Below are positions 34,001 through 42,135 of a stretch of DNA of 64,000 nt, piece by piece. Position 1 is the stretch's first letter. Each line of letters opens with the position of its first letter. The stretch covers positions 434,001 to 498,000 of the forward strand of contig NZ_JAFAIX010000013.1 in NCBI RefSeq assembly GCF_019236475.1, read 5' to 3'. A program made the position numbers and the translations under genes. The notes under the pieces are model-generated. The model had not been told where the DNA came from. It worked only from the letters and a program-made list of their open reading frames with translations, and searched no databases. The stretch is from Chitinophaga sp. Lineage in GTDB: Bacteria > Bacteroidota > Bacteroidia > Chitinophagales > Chitinophagaceae.

Positions 34001-35935
34001 GTACGTTCATTATGGGATTTCGGAGATGGTAGTTCTTCTACAAACAATACTCCCGATGGACATATCTATTCCCGTCCGGGCACTTATGTCATCACACTTA
34101 CCGTATACACCCGGGAAAGTTGCAGCAACCAGGTGAAAAAAACCTTGACAGTGGATGGTCCTGATGGTACCGCTACTTTTAATCCCGATCATGGCTGCGC
34201 TCCTTTGGTAGTGGGAATGACAGCCAATGCGGTGAAAACAGTAAAGTACGCCTGGGATTTTGATGATGGTGTTGTGGAGACAACATCTTCACCAGCCTCC
34301 CCTCCTCACACTTATGAAAATGCCGGCATCTTTACACCACGCGTAATCCTGACGGACAACAAAGGCTGTTCTGTACCCGCTTTCATCAACGGAAAAATCA
34401 CGGTGGATAAACCAACCGCCGATTTTGCTATCGATAATTCCATGGCTTGCGGTGGAGGTGTGGTCAAGTTCACCAATCTGTCAAAAACCCTTACAGAAGA
34501 TGTGCTGAATATGCCTTATACCAGTAACTGGAACTTTGGCCAGCCCGGACTTCCAGGCAATACTACCACTACCAGGAATCCTACATTCACCTATCCTACA
34601 CCAGGCACCAGCACGGTTAAACTAGATATTACCACCGCCTATGGCTGTCAGGCTGAAATGATTAAAACAGTAATCATACCCCAACAGCCCAAAGCCAGTA
34701 TAGACAGTATCCCAGATATCTGCCAATCAGAAACAGTTGCTATCAGCGGCAAAGAATTAAGAGGAGTACCAAATGTAATATGGACCTGGAATGTAGGCAG
34801 CGATATAACAAACCATAACATCACTCCGTTTAATTACACTGGTAATACGCCAGGCGTCATTCCTGTGAAACTGACGATCACCAATGCAGATAGTAGTTGT
34901 CCTGATATCGCCACTGCTCAGTTCAGCGTACACCCAACACCGTTATTATCTCCTACACCAACGCTGGCGAATGTTTGTCGTGGTTCCAGCCTACAACTGT
35001 CTGCCAATACCGATGCGAATGCATCCGTATTATGGACCAACTATAAAATCGATAACCCAACATCAAAAACGCCACTGGTATCTCCCGAAACAGACACCAC
35101 TTACACGGTTATTGCAACAAGTCCTTTTGGCTGTAAAAATGAAAAATCCGTGTCGCTCACGGTTACACAACCTTTCAATATGCTGACTATTCCTAATCAG
35201 GTCATCTGCATTGGAAACAGTATACAACTGAATGCAAGCGGTGCGTATAAATACTCCTGGTCGCCGGCCCTTGGCCTCAACCGGACAGATATTCCTAACC
35301 CGGTTGCCTCTCCACTGGTAACCACAGATTATGTAGTAACTGGATCCGATTCCAATAACTGCTTCCATATAAAGGCAACATCCAGTGTTATCGTTAAACC
35401 GAAACCTACGGTAGACGCAGGGCCTGATCTTACGTTATCTAATGGTTCCATCACGCCTTTGCAGCCAAATATCAGTGCAGATGTTACTTCCATTCAATGG
35501 ATACCGCCAGATAACCTCAGTTGTTCCAATTGCGCCAATCCTATCTTGACGCCTAAAGGAGACGCGACCTACGTGATAGACGTCACTAACTATTACGGAT
35601 GTACGAATAGTGACACACTCAATATCAAAGTGATATGTGACAACGCTAATATTTTTATTCCCAATACCTTCTCTCCCAACAAAGACGGGGTGAACGATAT
35701 TTTCTATATCCGCGGCCGTGGCGTGCAGGAAGTGAAGTCGCTGCGAATTTTCAACCGCTGGGGACAACTGGTTTTTGAACGAACGAACTTTAACACCGAT
35801 GATATTTCCAAAGGCTGGGATGGCACCTTCAAAGGAGAAATGCTCCCACCGGATGTATACGTTTACTTCGTGGAAGTCATCTGTGATACAGGAGGCTCAG
35901 GACTCTTGAAAGGTAATTTGACGCTTTTAAGATAG
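31091..35935 (+). CDS. Giant PKD-repeat surface protein with type B T9SS sorting domain (paralogue 2)
   Basis: 1,614 aa, collinear with paralogue 1 over its whole length: signal peptide (ends H-V-H-A-Q), about 15 PKD modules in the same order, three Ig-like modules with the last holding C-S-N-C, and the same type B sorting domain ending in G-N-L-T-L-L-R. One visible difference is a shorter loop near residue 550, where paralogue 1 has D-Q-D-D-P-R-T-P-D-D-E-R-Y. The DNA differs at many third positions, so the duplication is not very recent, but domain order is fully kept, suggesting selection on architecture. No separate promoter box is clear; the 217-bp gap holds the methyltransferase remnant. 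Likely a surface adhesin or matrix protein. Confidence 0.93.
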   Translation: MKYINRFYESCVIFLLVLLTGISHVHAQNVVISADTTSGCVPLLVSFNATLDPGYTSYLWTFDQGSTVNNLLNPKKTFTVPQTYHVTFTANYPSGPITKSLDIVVHDVPNAKFAATATTACPQTLIAFTDLSNVSDGTIPSVEWDMGDGTIITTVGGATVGHQYTASGQFNVTTIVTSNWGCRTSSTPLPITIRSAPPAPTFQAVKPNSCTAPFNANFINNTPNPNNAFTFTYDYGDGSTGNSSSHTYLNTGSYTVTLTATNGVCSNSTTLNNYINIGSPKPYFTYSVVCPGQLVQFTNTSTPTPTSSVWTFPDGTSANTLNTQHVMNISGQGVTLSIALDGCADVITLPVTLYPAPTDMPFAAPDNSCAIPPTTQFSVSNSNSVSWSWNFGDGSPVSTTMNPTHSYTANNIYTATLTATTANGCTATTPVTLNYSLPTATITPDKIEGCIPLDVTFNTTPHTRPGETITNYSWNFGDGTTGTGANPMHTYTTEGNFIVTLNFTTSNGCKNTATSSLRAGFKPVVDFSANPSIVCAKDPVQFTNLSNHKGTSWQWLFLTDGGSSTVQNPLYYFHTIGKQSVQLMVNNYGCKDSLIKSDIVIVTPPIALWHATPNCDTPMNRTFQDQSQWGTDTTLPHLMEWNFGDGTPVVTTTNPTHTYANQGRYKVTLKVSNTVCDNIFADSIYIINQSPTITSSANAVCIGNPVSLTAVINDPSLQGGYTIDWGDGTTLFFAGWNTPIAHTYAKPGVYTMQATTYDLNNCKRQSNTQQVTVNGPIPKFTISGKPCRNSNITFTDNSSTNAGNQLVNWKWDFGDNTPPVTLTNTPITTTHQYTSDGGYTVKLLVTDKYNCTAAVSQFVQLDPNSASFTMSTNEPCINEMRTYYNTSTGAASSAWDFGDGTTSIVTSPIKAYTAPGNYTIKLKITSAKGCMDSTTQNLRVPNPKADFTMPQVYLPCPPVTVTFTNNSTDFVRSLWDFGDGSSSTNNTPDGHIYSRPGTYVITLTVYTRESCSNQVKKTLTVDGPDGTATFNPDHGCAPLVVGMTANAVKTVKYAWDFDDGVVETTSSPASPPHTYENAGIFTPRVILTDNKGCSVPAFINGKITVDKPTADFAIDNSMACGGGVVKFTNLSKTLTEDVLNMPYTSNWNFGQPGLPGNTTTTRNPTFTYPTPGTSTVKLDITTAYGCQAEMIKTVIIPQQPKASIDSIPDICQSETVAISGKELRGVPNVIWTWNVGSDITNHNITPFNYTGNTPGVIPVKLTITNADSSCPDIATAQFSVHPTPLLSPTPTLANVCRGSSLQLSANTDANASVLWTNYKIDNPTSKTPLVSPETDTTYTVIATSPFGCKNEKSVSLTVTQPFNMLTIPNQVICIGNSIQLNASGAYKYSWSPALGLNRTDIPNPVASPLVTTDYVVTGSDSNNCFHIKATSSVIVKPKPTVDAGPDLTLSNGSITPLQPNISADVTSIQWIPPDNLSCSNCANPILTPKGDATYVIDVTNYYGCTNSDTLNIKVICDNANIFIPNTFSPNKDGVNDIFYIRGRGVQEVKSLRIFNRWGQLVFERTNFNTDDISKGWDGTFKGEMLPPDVYVYFVEVICDTGGSGLLKGNLTLLR

Positions 35936-36032
35936 GCAATAAATTGATTATCAGCACAAAACAGATACAATAGGTCATTATTCGTTTTTTTCATTAATTT
36001 GTGGACGCAATTGAGAAAAACCGCCGATTCCT

Positions 36033-38876
36033 ATGAACTATCCTCAGCCAAGATGTTTACGAACATTATTGTTGCTGGCAGCCATGCTGACAGGTAATCT
36101 CCTGTTTGCCCAGGTCGATTTCAAATATACCGTTTCCCCTGCGTCCTTATGTGCTCCCGTAACCGTCTCTCTGACGAATACCTCTACAGGTACAGCTCTG
36201 ACCTATACCTGGGATTTCGGCGACGGACGAACTTCTACCGATGCCAACCCAACAGTGACCTATTCCACCGGCGGCGTGAAAAAAATCACGTTAACGGCAC
36301 ACAACTACAATGTGGATAACTCAGTTTATAAAACATTTACGATCGGGGATATTCCTGCGGTTAATTTTTCGGCAGACGTGACCCAAAGTTGTAGCTTCTA
36401 TACCGCCACATTCACCGATCAAACGCCCGGTGGTACTAACCGCGTATGGGATTTCGGCGATGGTACAACTCCAGTAACCACTACTGGAGCTACTATCACA
36501 CACGCCTATACGAAAGCGGGGAAGTTTGATGTAAAAGTAACGGTGTCCAATAGCAATGGTTGTTCTTCACAACTCATAAAACCAGCCTACATCAATGTTT
36601 CATTGCCTACCCTTCAACTGAGCACGCCAGTAGCAGGTTGTGTTCCTTACACGGCCAACTTTACAGCCACTTCCACCAACATCGTAAATGACCCTGTAAT
36701 GGGTTACACATGGGAGTTTGGCGATGGAAGTCCGGCTCAAAATGGTGGGGCTACTATCAGTCACGCCTATACGCAAACAGGCACTTACGCAGTAGCAGTT
36801 ACCGTAAAAACCGCCAGTGGATGTACAGTACGCACTTCATTCGATAAACAAGTACATACCGGGAATCCACCGATTGGTGTCAGTTTTACGGCTTCCCCTA
36901 CGAATGCCTGCACCGGCGAACCTATCCGCCTGCTCGCAAATGCGCAATATGCGGATACCTATAGTTGGGATTTCGGCGATGGTAGCACCCTAGAAACTAC
37001 TACCAACGATATTAAACATGGATTCAATGCCAACGGTACATTGATCGTAAATATGAAAGCTGGCAGCAATGGTTGTTATACCAGCGCTCCTTCTATACCT
37101 GTTACTATCAACGGACCGGTTTCTTCTTTTTCGTATATCCGTAACTGTTCGGTGAAAACCGAATTTAGCTTTACTAATACTTCTTCTAATGCTTCTGCGG
37201 CAGCTACCTATCAGTGGGACTTTGGCGATAACTCACCCATTGAAACCACGAAAGATGCCACCCACAGATACAGTGTTCCCGGAAAATACACGGTTCGTTT
37301 AACGGTGTTCGACAATAACGGAACCTGCTCTCACAGCAGCTTCCAGACGGTAAATTATTTCCTGGCTGATTTCACCACTGGCGTAAGCGCTATTTGTAGA
37401 GGTAACAAGATTACTTACGAAGTACTGAACGTACCACAAGAACTGGTGGCTTCTTATACCTGGAACTTTGGAGACGGCACTACTTACACGGGTCCGGAAC
37501 AGAGTTACACCAAAACTATGAATACTGCCGGCACTTTCGATGACCAACTAATTATCAAATACAACAATCCTGCGTATTGCGATGATATCGTAACGAGGAA
37601 TGCGAATATTCGCATTCTGGCGCCCCAGGCCAATTTTACTTTGGCCAGCGGCCTATGCGCGGGTCAGCCGTCTACCTTTAATAATACGTCAGTTACCTCA
37701 CCGAATACACCTATCACTAACTGGAAATGGGACTTAGGGAACGGTCAAACCTCCACTGCACAAACGCCTGCGGCCCTGAAATATTCGGCTTCCGGCGATT
37801 ATCAAGTGAAACTGGTGATCACAGATGCAAGAAACTGCATGGATTCCATCAGCAAAACCATCAGTATCAATCCATCACCGTTCCTGAAAGTAACCACTGC
37901 CCAAGCTAAAATCTGCGAAGGAAGCGGCACCACGCTCACCGCCACCACGGACGCTAGTATACAATGGCTCACTGCAAATAATATCAGTTGTGTAAACTGT
38001 ACTACGCCTACTGTTTCACCAATAGCCAATACCCGCTACCTAGCTGAAGCCACTAACCCTTTCGGCTGTACGATGCGCGATTCTGTAGATATTGCCGTGG
38101 TACCGAAAGTAGCGCTGACTGTGGCTAGCAAAGATATCATGGTATGTTTCGGCAGCAGTACTAAACTTCAGGCAAGCGGCGCCAACTATTTTAAATGGAC
38201 TCCTGTAGACGGTCTTACCAACGACCTCATTGCAGATCCCATCTCTACACCTACTGCAGATATTACTTACCAAGTAACTGCCACCAACGATCCTATGTGT
38301 CCATATAGTGCACCAGTGGCCGTGAAAGTGAATGTGAAACCAGTACCGGATGTAGATGCCGGTAAATCGCAAACGGTTCCTGTTGGCTCTGTGGTAAAAC
38401 TAATGGCTTCCGGCAGCGGCGATATTATCAAGTGGCAATGGTCTCCGACAGACTACCTGGATTGTTCTTTCTGCCCAGTGGTAACTGCGGCGGTTCGCAA
38501 ACCAATGACATACAGTATTACAGGTACTAACGCTTTCGGATGTACGAAAAGTGCAACCGTTACTGTAGATTTGGTTTGCAATAGCGACGCCATTTATATT
38601 CCAAATACTTTCAGCCCTAACGGGGACGGCATAAACGATATTTTCTATCCACGCGGAAAAGGCATCAGCTTCGTGAAATCGCTGCGCATTTTCAACCGCT
38701 GGGGACAGGAAGTATATCGCCGGGAACAGTTCAACACCGATGATAAAAGCAAAGGATGGGATGGTACATTCAAAGGGAAGCCACAATCTTCCGATGTATA
38801 CATCTATTTCCTAGAAGCGTATTGTGATACCAACGATTTCCTGCAACTGAAAGGGAATTTAACATTATTGAGATAG
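36033..38876 (+). CDS. PKD-repeat surface protein with type B T9SS sorting domain
   Basis: 947 aa, secreted (signal peptide ending L-L-F-A-Q). About seven PKD modules with W-D-F-G-D-G or variants are followed by Ig-like modules carrying two Cys pairs (C-V-N-C and C-S-F-C), then a type B sorting domain (I-P-N-T-F-S-P-N-G-D-G-I-N-D; F-N-R-W-G-Q-E-V-Y; end G-N-L-T-L-L-R). It is related to but clearly distinct from the giant pair. The PorP/SprF gene starts 14 nt after its stop, so this protein and the PorP homologue are translated from one mRNA, the classic cargo-plus-SprF pairing. Confidence 0.93.
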   Translation: MNYPQPRCLRTLLLLAAMLTGNLLFAQVDFKYTVSPASLCAPVTVSLTNTSTGTALTYTWDFGDGRTSTDANPTVTYSTGGVKKITLTAHNYNVDNSVYKTFTIGDIPAVNFSADVTQSCSFYTATFTDQTPGGTNRVWDFGDGTTPVTTTGATITHAYTKAGKFDVKVTVSNSNGCSSQLIKPAYINVSLPTLQLSTPVAGCVPYTANFTATSTNIVNDPVMGYTWEFGDGSPAQNGGATISHAYTQTGTYAVAVTVKTASGCTVRTSFDKQVHTGNPPIGVSFTASPTNACTGEPIRLLANAQYADTYSWDFGDGSTLETTTNDIKHGFNANGTLIVNMKAGSNGCYTSAPSIPVTINGPVSSFSYIRNCSVKTEFSFTNTSSNASAAATYQWDFGDNSPIETTKDATHRYSVPGKYTVRLTVFDNNGTCSHSSFQTVNYFLADFTTGVSAICRGNKITYEVLNVPQELVASYTWNFGDGTTYTGPEQSYTKTMNTAGTFDDQLIIKYNNPAYCDDIVTRNANIRILAPQANFTLASGLCAGQPSTFNNTSVTSPNTPITNWKWDLGNGQTSTAQTPAALKYSASGDYQVKLVITDARNCMDSISKTISINPSPFLKVTTAQAKICEGSGTTLTATTDASIQWLTANNISCVNCTTPTVSPIANTRYLAEATNPFGCTMRDSVDIAVVPKVALTVASKDIMVCFGSSTKLQASGANYFKWTPVDGLTNDLIADPISTPTADITYQVTATNDPMCPYSAPVAVKVNVKPVPDVDAGKSQTVPVGSVVKLMASGSGDIIKWQWSPTDYLDCSFCPVVTAAVRKPMTYSITGTNAFGCTKSATVTVDLVCNSDAIYIPNTFSPNGDGINDIFYPRGKGISFVKSLRIFNRWGQEVYRREQFNTDDKSKGWDGTFKGKPQSSDVYIYFLEAYCDTNDFLQLKGNLTLLR

Positions 38877-38890
38877 TAACGTAAGAAAAC

Positions 38891-39922
38891 ATGAAACACC
38901 TGTATTGCATATTATGCTGTGTTATAGCCTTGCTTGCCGGAGGCGTTGCTTCCGCGCAGGATATACACCTGTCGCAGTTCTATGAAACACCCATCCTCCG
39001 CAATCCAGCGCTGATAGGGATTTTCAATGGTGATTTCCGGGTACAGGCAGTATACAGGAACCAATGGAATAAAGTGACCATTCCGTACCAGACGGGAAGT
39101 CTAAGCGGGGAAATCAAATTCCCTGTAGGCCAGGGAAATGACTACCTGACAACCGGCCTTCAATTCACTTATGACCGTGCTGGTACTTCGAGGTTACAAT
39201 CCACGCAGGTTCTGCCGGCTATCAACTATCACAAATCGTTGAATGCGGATAAAACCAGCTATCTGTCTGCGGGTTTTATGGGAGGTTTTGTACAGCGTCA
39301 GTTTGATCTGGGCAATATGACATTCGACAACCAATATACTGGTGGCCGTTTTGACCCAAGCATGCCTACAGGTGAGGAAGGAAGACTGGCCCTCCGTGGT
39401 TACAGCTATTTGGATGCCGGATTTGGATTGAGTTACAATAGTGTATTTCGGGAAGACATCAACTACTACATTGGCGCTGGTTACTTTCATTTCAACAGTC
39501 CGAGGGTTTCCTTCTACAATGATAAGTCCATCGTATTGAATACTAAACTGACATTTAACGCCGGTATCTCGATTCCTTTGGACGAGCGCGTGAAGTTAGT
39601 GGCAGAATACAATCAACTGCATCAAGGCACCTACTCCGAATATATCGGAGGTGCTATGCTGCGTTACGCCCTCATGGACCGCGGGCTGGAATCTACAAAA
39701 GGCATCTATGGCGGGCTCTTCCTTCGCTGGAACGACGCCATCATTCCTACGGTTAAGCTCGATATGGATAAGTATGAATTAGGGATGAGCTATGATGTGA
39801 ATATTTCCAAATTGAGAACTGCCAGCCAGAGTTTCGGAGGCTTTGAAATTTCCCTGGTGTTTAAAGGTTTCCTGAATAGCCGAAATAGTACTTTGGAGAG
39901 TGTGAATTGCCCAAGATTTTAA
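38891..39922 (+). CDS. PorP/SprF-family outer-membrane protein
   Basis: 343 aa, with a signal peptide (ends S-A-Q) and a predicted outer-membrane beta-barrel. The family start is clear: D-I-H-L-S-Q-F-Y, N-P-A-L-I-G, Y-R-N-Q-W-N-K-V-T-I-P-Y. Alternating strands follow to a C-terminal F. PorP/SprF proteins associate with the type IX secretion system and are needed for secretion or surface attachment of particular type B cargo, so this one probably serves the 947-aa protein encoded 14 nt upstream and perhaps the giant pair. Confidence 0.93.
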   Translation: MKHLYCILCCVIALLAGGVASAQDIHLSQFYETPILRNPALIGIFNGDFRVQAVYRNQWNKVTIPYQTGSLSGEIKFPVGQGNDYLTTGLQFTYDRAGTSRLQSTQVLPAINYHKSLNADKTSYLSAGFMGGFVQRQFDLGNMTFDNQYTGGRFDPSMPTGEEGRLALRGYSYLDAGFGLSYNSVFREDINYYIGAGYFHFNSPRVSFYNDKSIVLNTKLTFNAGISIPLDERVKLVAEYNQLHQGTYSEYIGGAMLRYALMDRGLESTKGIYGGLFLRWNDAIIPTVKLDMDKYELGMSYDVNISKLRTASQSFGGFEISLVFKGFLNSRNSTLESVNCPRF

Positions 39923-40122
39923 ACATTAAAAGAAAATGAAAGTCAAAGAATTAGGGCAAAAAGCAGGCTGGAAGCGTTAAATTTTACATAAAAAGAGCAA
40001 AAAATATAACCAAATGGCGTTGTTTTTGTTAAATTTACGTAAGCGTGGGTTTTGAATAATTGTGAGATTTATCAATCAAAAAACTATAATATATTTGAAA
40101 ATAATTTTATCTTTATAGTACT

Positions 40123-40479
40123 ATGTTAAAATCCTCTACCCTCCTTTTCACACTTGTTTTCTGCCTATTTACCCTTGTTGGAAAGGCGCAAAACGATAAA
40201 TCCCAGCCGAATTCGGACGGGGGTAGTAAAATTGTCAGACTGTATCCCAACCCTGCTACCTCTATCATAAACTTTGAAATTCAGCAACTTCATAATAACG
40301 AAAAGACATACGATCTTATTGTATATAATTTTCTAGGGAAAAAAATTGACCAACTGAAAGCGGTTGGAACAAGAACATCCGTAAACCTAGATAATTATTA
40401 CAGTGGGCTGTATATCTATCAACTGAGAGATCAACGAGGTAACTTGGTGGAGTCTGGTAAATTTAATGTTGTGAAATAA
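40123..40479 (+). CDS. Minimal secreted protein: signal peptide plus type A T9SS sorting domain
   Basis: 118 aa. Residues 1-22 are a signal peptide (ends G-K-A-Q). After a short Ser/Asn/Asp-rich linker (about 23-35), the rest is a single type A sorting domain: V-R-L-Y-P-N-P-A, I-V-Y-N-F-L-G-K-K-I, Y-S-G-L-Y-I-Y-Q-L, and the closing G-K-F-N-V-V-K. There is no room for a functional cargo domain. It could be a decayed cargo gene, a small secreted factor, or a decoy or regulator of the sorting machinery. It is followed by a clear terminator. Confidence 0.88.
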   Translation: MLKSSTLLFTLVFCLFTLVGKAQNDKSQPNSDGGSKIVRLYPNPATSIINFEIQQLHNNEKTYDLIVYNFLGKKIDQLKAVGTRTSVNLDNYYSGLYIYQLRDQRGNLVESGKFNVVK

Positions 40480-40506
40480 CGCTATACCTGAAAAAATATT
40501 AGAAAG

Positions 40507-40540
40507 AAGCCGTCTCTTGTTTTGAGACGGCTTCTCTCTT
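40507..40540 (+). terminator. Terminator of the minimal sorting-domain gene
   Basis: AAGCCGTCTC (40507-40516) pairs with GAGACGGCTT (40524-40533), followed by a pyrimidine-rich TCTCTTTTT tail. Confidence 0.85.
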
Positions 40541-40742
40541 TTTGGTAGTTTCTGCCCGTCGAGCAGGAACTACCAAAAAGAGAGAAACCCAGAAAGTAAT
40601 TGGTTAATCTTGTGGGGACTCATCTGCCTGTCGTTCCTGCCCGAACAGGCAGGGATTACCAAAAAGATCAAAGCCCAGGAGGTAATTGTTAATATTGGAG
40701 ACTCGTCTGCCTGTCGTCCCTGCCCGAACGGGCAGGGACGAC
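40541..40742. repeat. Tandem hairpin-A repeats (three units) before composite copy 3
   Basis: Three related palindromes lie in tandem: GGTAGTTTCTGC/GCAGGAACTACC (40544-40574, one mismatch); an imperfect unit at 40630-40659; and a perfect 13-bp GTCGTCCCTGCCC/GGGCAGGGACGAC (40713-40742, loop GAAC). The last two units share a longer direct repeat of roughly 85 bp that also covers GTAATTG, GACTCRTCTGCCT and the palindrome. Each is followed by an A-run (CCAAAAA). No gene is visible in the 346-bp gap. Confidence 0.85.
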
Positions 40743-40751
40743 CAAAAAAAT

Positions 40752-40792
40752 AAAAAACGGATTTGACGTCGCAGACGTCAAATCCGTTTTTT
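40752..40792. repeat. Composite palindrome copy 3, hairpin B
   Basis: A 19-bp perfect stem (40752-40770 with 40774-40792), with the tip GACGTC-GCA-GACGTC. GCA is the complement of the TGC loop in copies 1 and 4, and the A-B order is inverted to match, so the whole unit is inverted. It lies between convergent genes ending at 40479 and 40826. Confidence 0.9.
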
Positions 40793-40825
40793 GATACAGC
40801 TTCTTTGCTGCTGCTATTGCAAAAA

Positions 40826-41998
40826 TTATTGTACTTCTACAATCAAGAATTTGAGATAAGTAGTATTCTCAATATTCCATAAGATCGGGTGATCTTGTGC
40901 CTGTGTCTGGAAGGTAACCTGACGCAGTTTCTTTTTGGCATCTTTCGCTGCCATATCAATGATTTCCAAGAAAAGGCTTGGCGGTACCAGGTTGGTACAA
41001 GAAGCAGTTACGAGGAATCCACCCGGCTTCAGCAGTTTCATACCACGCAGGTTGATTTCCTTATAACCAGTAATGGCTTTCTGGATATTCTCCCTGCTTT
41101 TGGTAAATGCTGGAGGATCCAATATCACCACGTCAAATTTCTTTTCTTCTCTAGTCCATTGTTTCAACTGATCGAACGCGTTTACCGCCTGGAATTTGCA
41201 GGTATCCTGCAGATTATTCAGTTGGGCATTACGGCGAGCCGTATTTACGGCATGCTCGGAAATATCCAGTCCCAGTACGCTTTTCGCACCATAGTGACCG
41301 GCATGGCAAGAGAAAGTTCCGGTGTAGCAGAATGCTTCCAGTACATCGGCGTCTTTAACGATATGTTGAATAGCCCTACGGTTGTCCTGCTGATCGAGGA
41401 AATAGCCCGTTTTCTGGCCATTTTCAATATCTACATGGAACTTCAAGCCATTTTCATTGATGATAACATTGGTATCAAATGGAGCAGAGAGGAAGCCTTT
41501 CTGCTGGGTAAGACCTTCCAATTCACGAACTGGCACATCATTGCGTTCGTAAATTCCCTTAGGAGAGAAGATTCTGTTGAGCGCATCTACGATCGCTCCT
41601 TTCCATTTATCCATACCCAGGGCCAGCGTCTGGATTACCAGGTAATCATTGAACTTGTCAATGATCAGGGCAGGCATCTCATCGGCTTCTCCAAATACCA
41701 GTCGGCAGTTTTCCTGATAACCGATTTTCTTGCGGTATTCCCAGCATTTCAGCAGTCGACGATAGAAGAACTCTTCATTGACTTCCTCACTTTTATCGCG
41801 GGTAAGAATACGTACTAAGATCTGGGACTGCGGGTTAATATAACCACGCCCTACGAAATGGCCTTGATGAGTGAAAACATCCACGATATCACCAGCATTC
41901 ACCGGACCGTCGATCTCTCCAACCTCATTGCCAAAAACCCAGGGATGTCCCTGCAATACCCTGTTTTGTATCTTTTTCTTTAAAAAAACTTTTGTCAT
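40826..41998 (-). CDS. PUA-domain rRNA cytosine methyltransferase (RlmI-like)
   Basis: A 390-aa cytosolic SAM-dependent methyltransferase. Residues about 1-70 form a PUA RNA-binding domain (L-Q-G-H-P-W-V-F, then V-D-V-F and G-x-G-Y-I-N-P). The catalytic domain has motif I in E-A-F-C-Y-T-G-T-F-S, motif IV D-P-P-A-F-T-K-S, and a Cys in T-A-S-C-T-N near motif VI. This matches RlmI (m5C1962 of 23S rRNA) and its relatives. It is divergent from grpE, each gene having its own promoter box in the 137-bp gap. Confidence 0.92.
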   Translation of the reverse strand: MTKVFLKKKIQNRVLQGHPWVFGNEVGEIDGPVNAGDIVDVFTHQGHFVGRGYINPQSQILVRILTRDKSEEVNEEFFYRRLLKCWEYRKKIGYQENCRLVFGEADEMPALIIDKFNDYLVIQTLALGMDKWKGAIVDALNRIFSPKGIYERNDVPVRELEGLTQQKGFLSAPFDTNVIINENGLKFHVDIENGQKTGYFLDQQDNRRAIQHIVKDADVLEAFCYTGTFSCHAGHYGAKSVLGLDISEHAVNTARRNAQLNNLQDTCKFQAVNAFDQLKQWTREEKKFDVVILDPPAFTKSRENIQKAITGYKEINLRGMKLLKPGGFLVTASCTNLVPPSLFLEIIDMAAKDAKKKLRQVTFQTQAQDHPILWNIENTTYLKFLIVEVQ

Positions 41999-42016
41999 TT
42001 ATCGCAATTCGAGGTG

Positions 42017-42024
42017 CAAAGGTA
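42017..42024 (-). promoter_or_regulatory. -7 promoter box for the RlmI-like gene
   Basis: Reads TACCTTTG on the minus strand, 18 nt before ATG 41998. Confidence 0.6.
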
Positions 42025-42109
42025 AGAAATAGCAGGCAGCAAGTACCAGATACTATCAATTCCGTGTCAATTTGTCGCCAAATAAGGCTTGGCAAAGTAA
42101 TTGACTGCT

Positions 42110-42117
42110 TATCTTTG
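42110..42117 (+). promoter_or_regulatory. -7 promoter box for grpE
   Basis: TATCTTTG, 18 nt before ATG 42136. It is the reason for rejecting the much longer upstream frame that begins at 41992. No CIRCE-type heat-shock operator is seen. Confidence 0.6.
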
Positions 42118-42135
42118 CAGACAATCATTACAACT

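Noticed and set aside
26005..38876. CRISPR-like or tandem DNA repeat array in the PKD genes
   Set aside because: The repeated words (such as TTTCGGCGATGG) are the coded PKD motif at variable spacing, with no constant repeat-spacer layout.
40889..41818. 309-codon antisense frame across the RlmI-like gene
   Set aside because: No signal, domain or start signal; the sense strand encodes a complete methyltransferase.
41992..42135. 48-codon N-terminal extension of GrpE
   Set aside because: The extension crosses the TATCTTTG promoter box and lacks GrpE character; ATG 42136 gives the normal acidic start.
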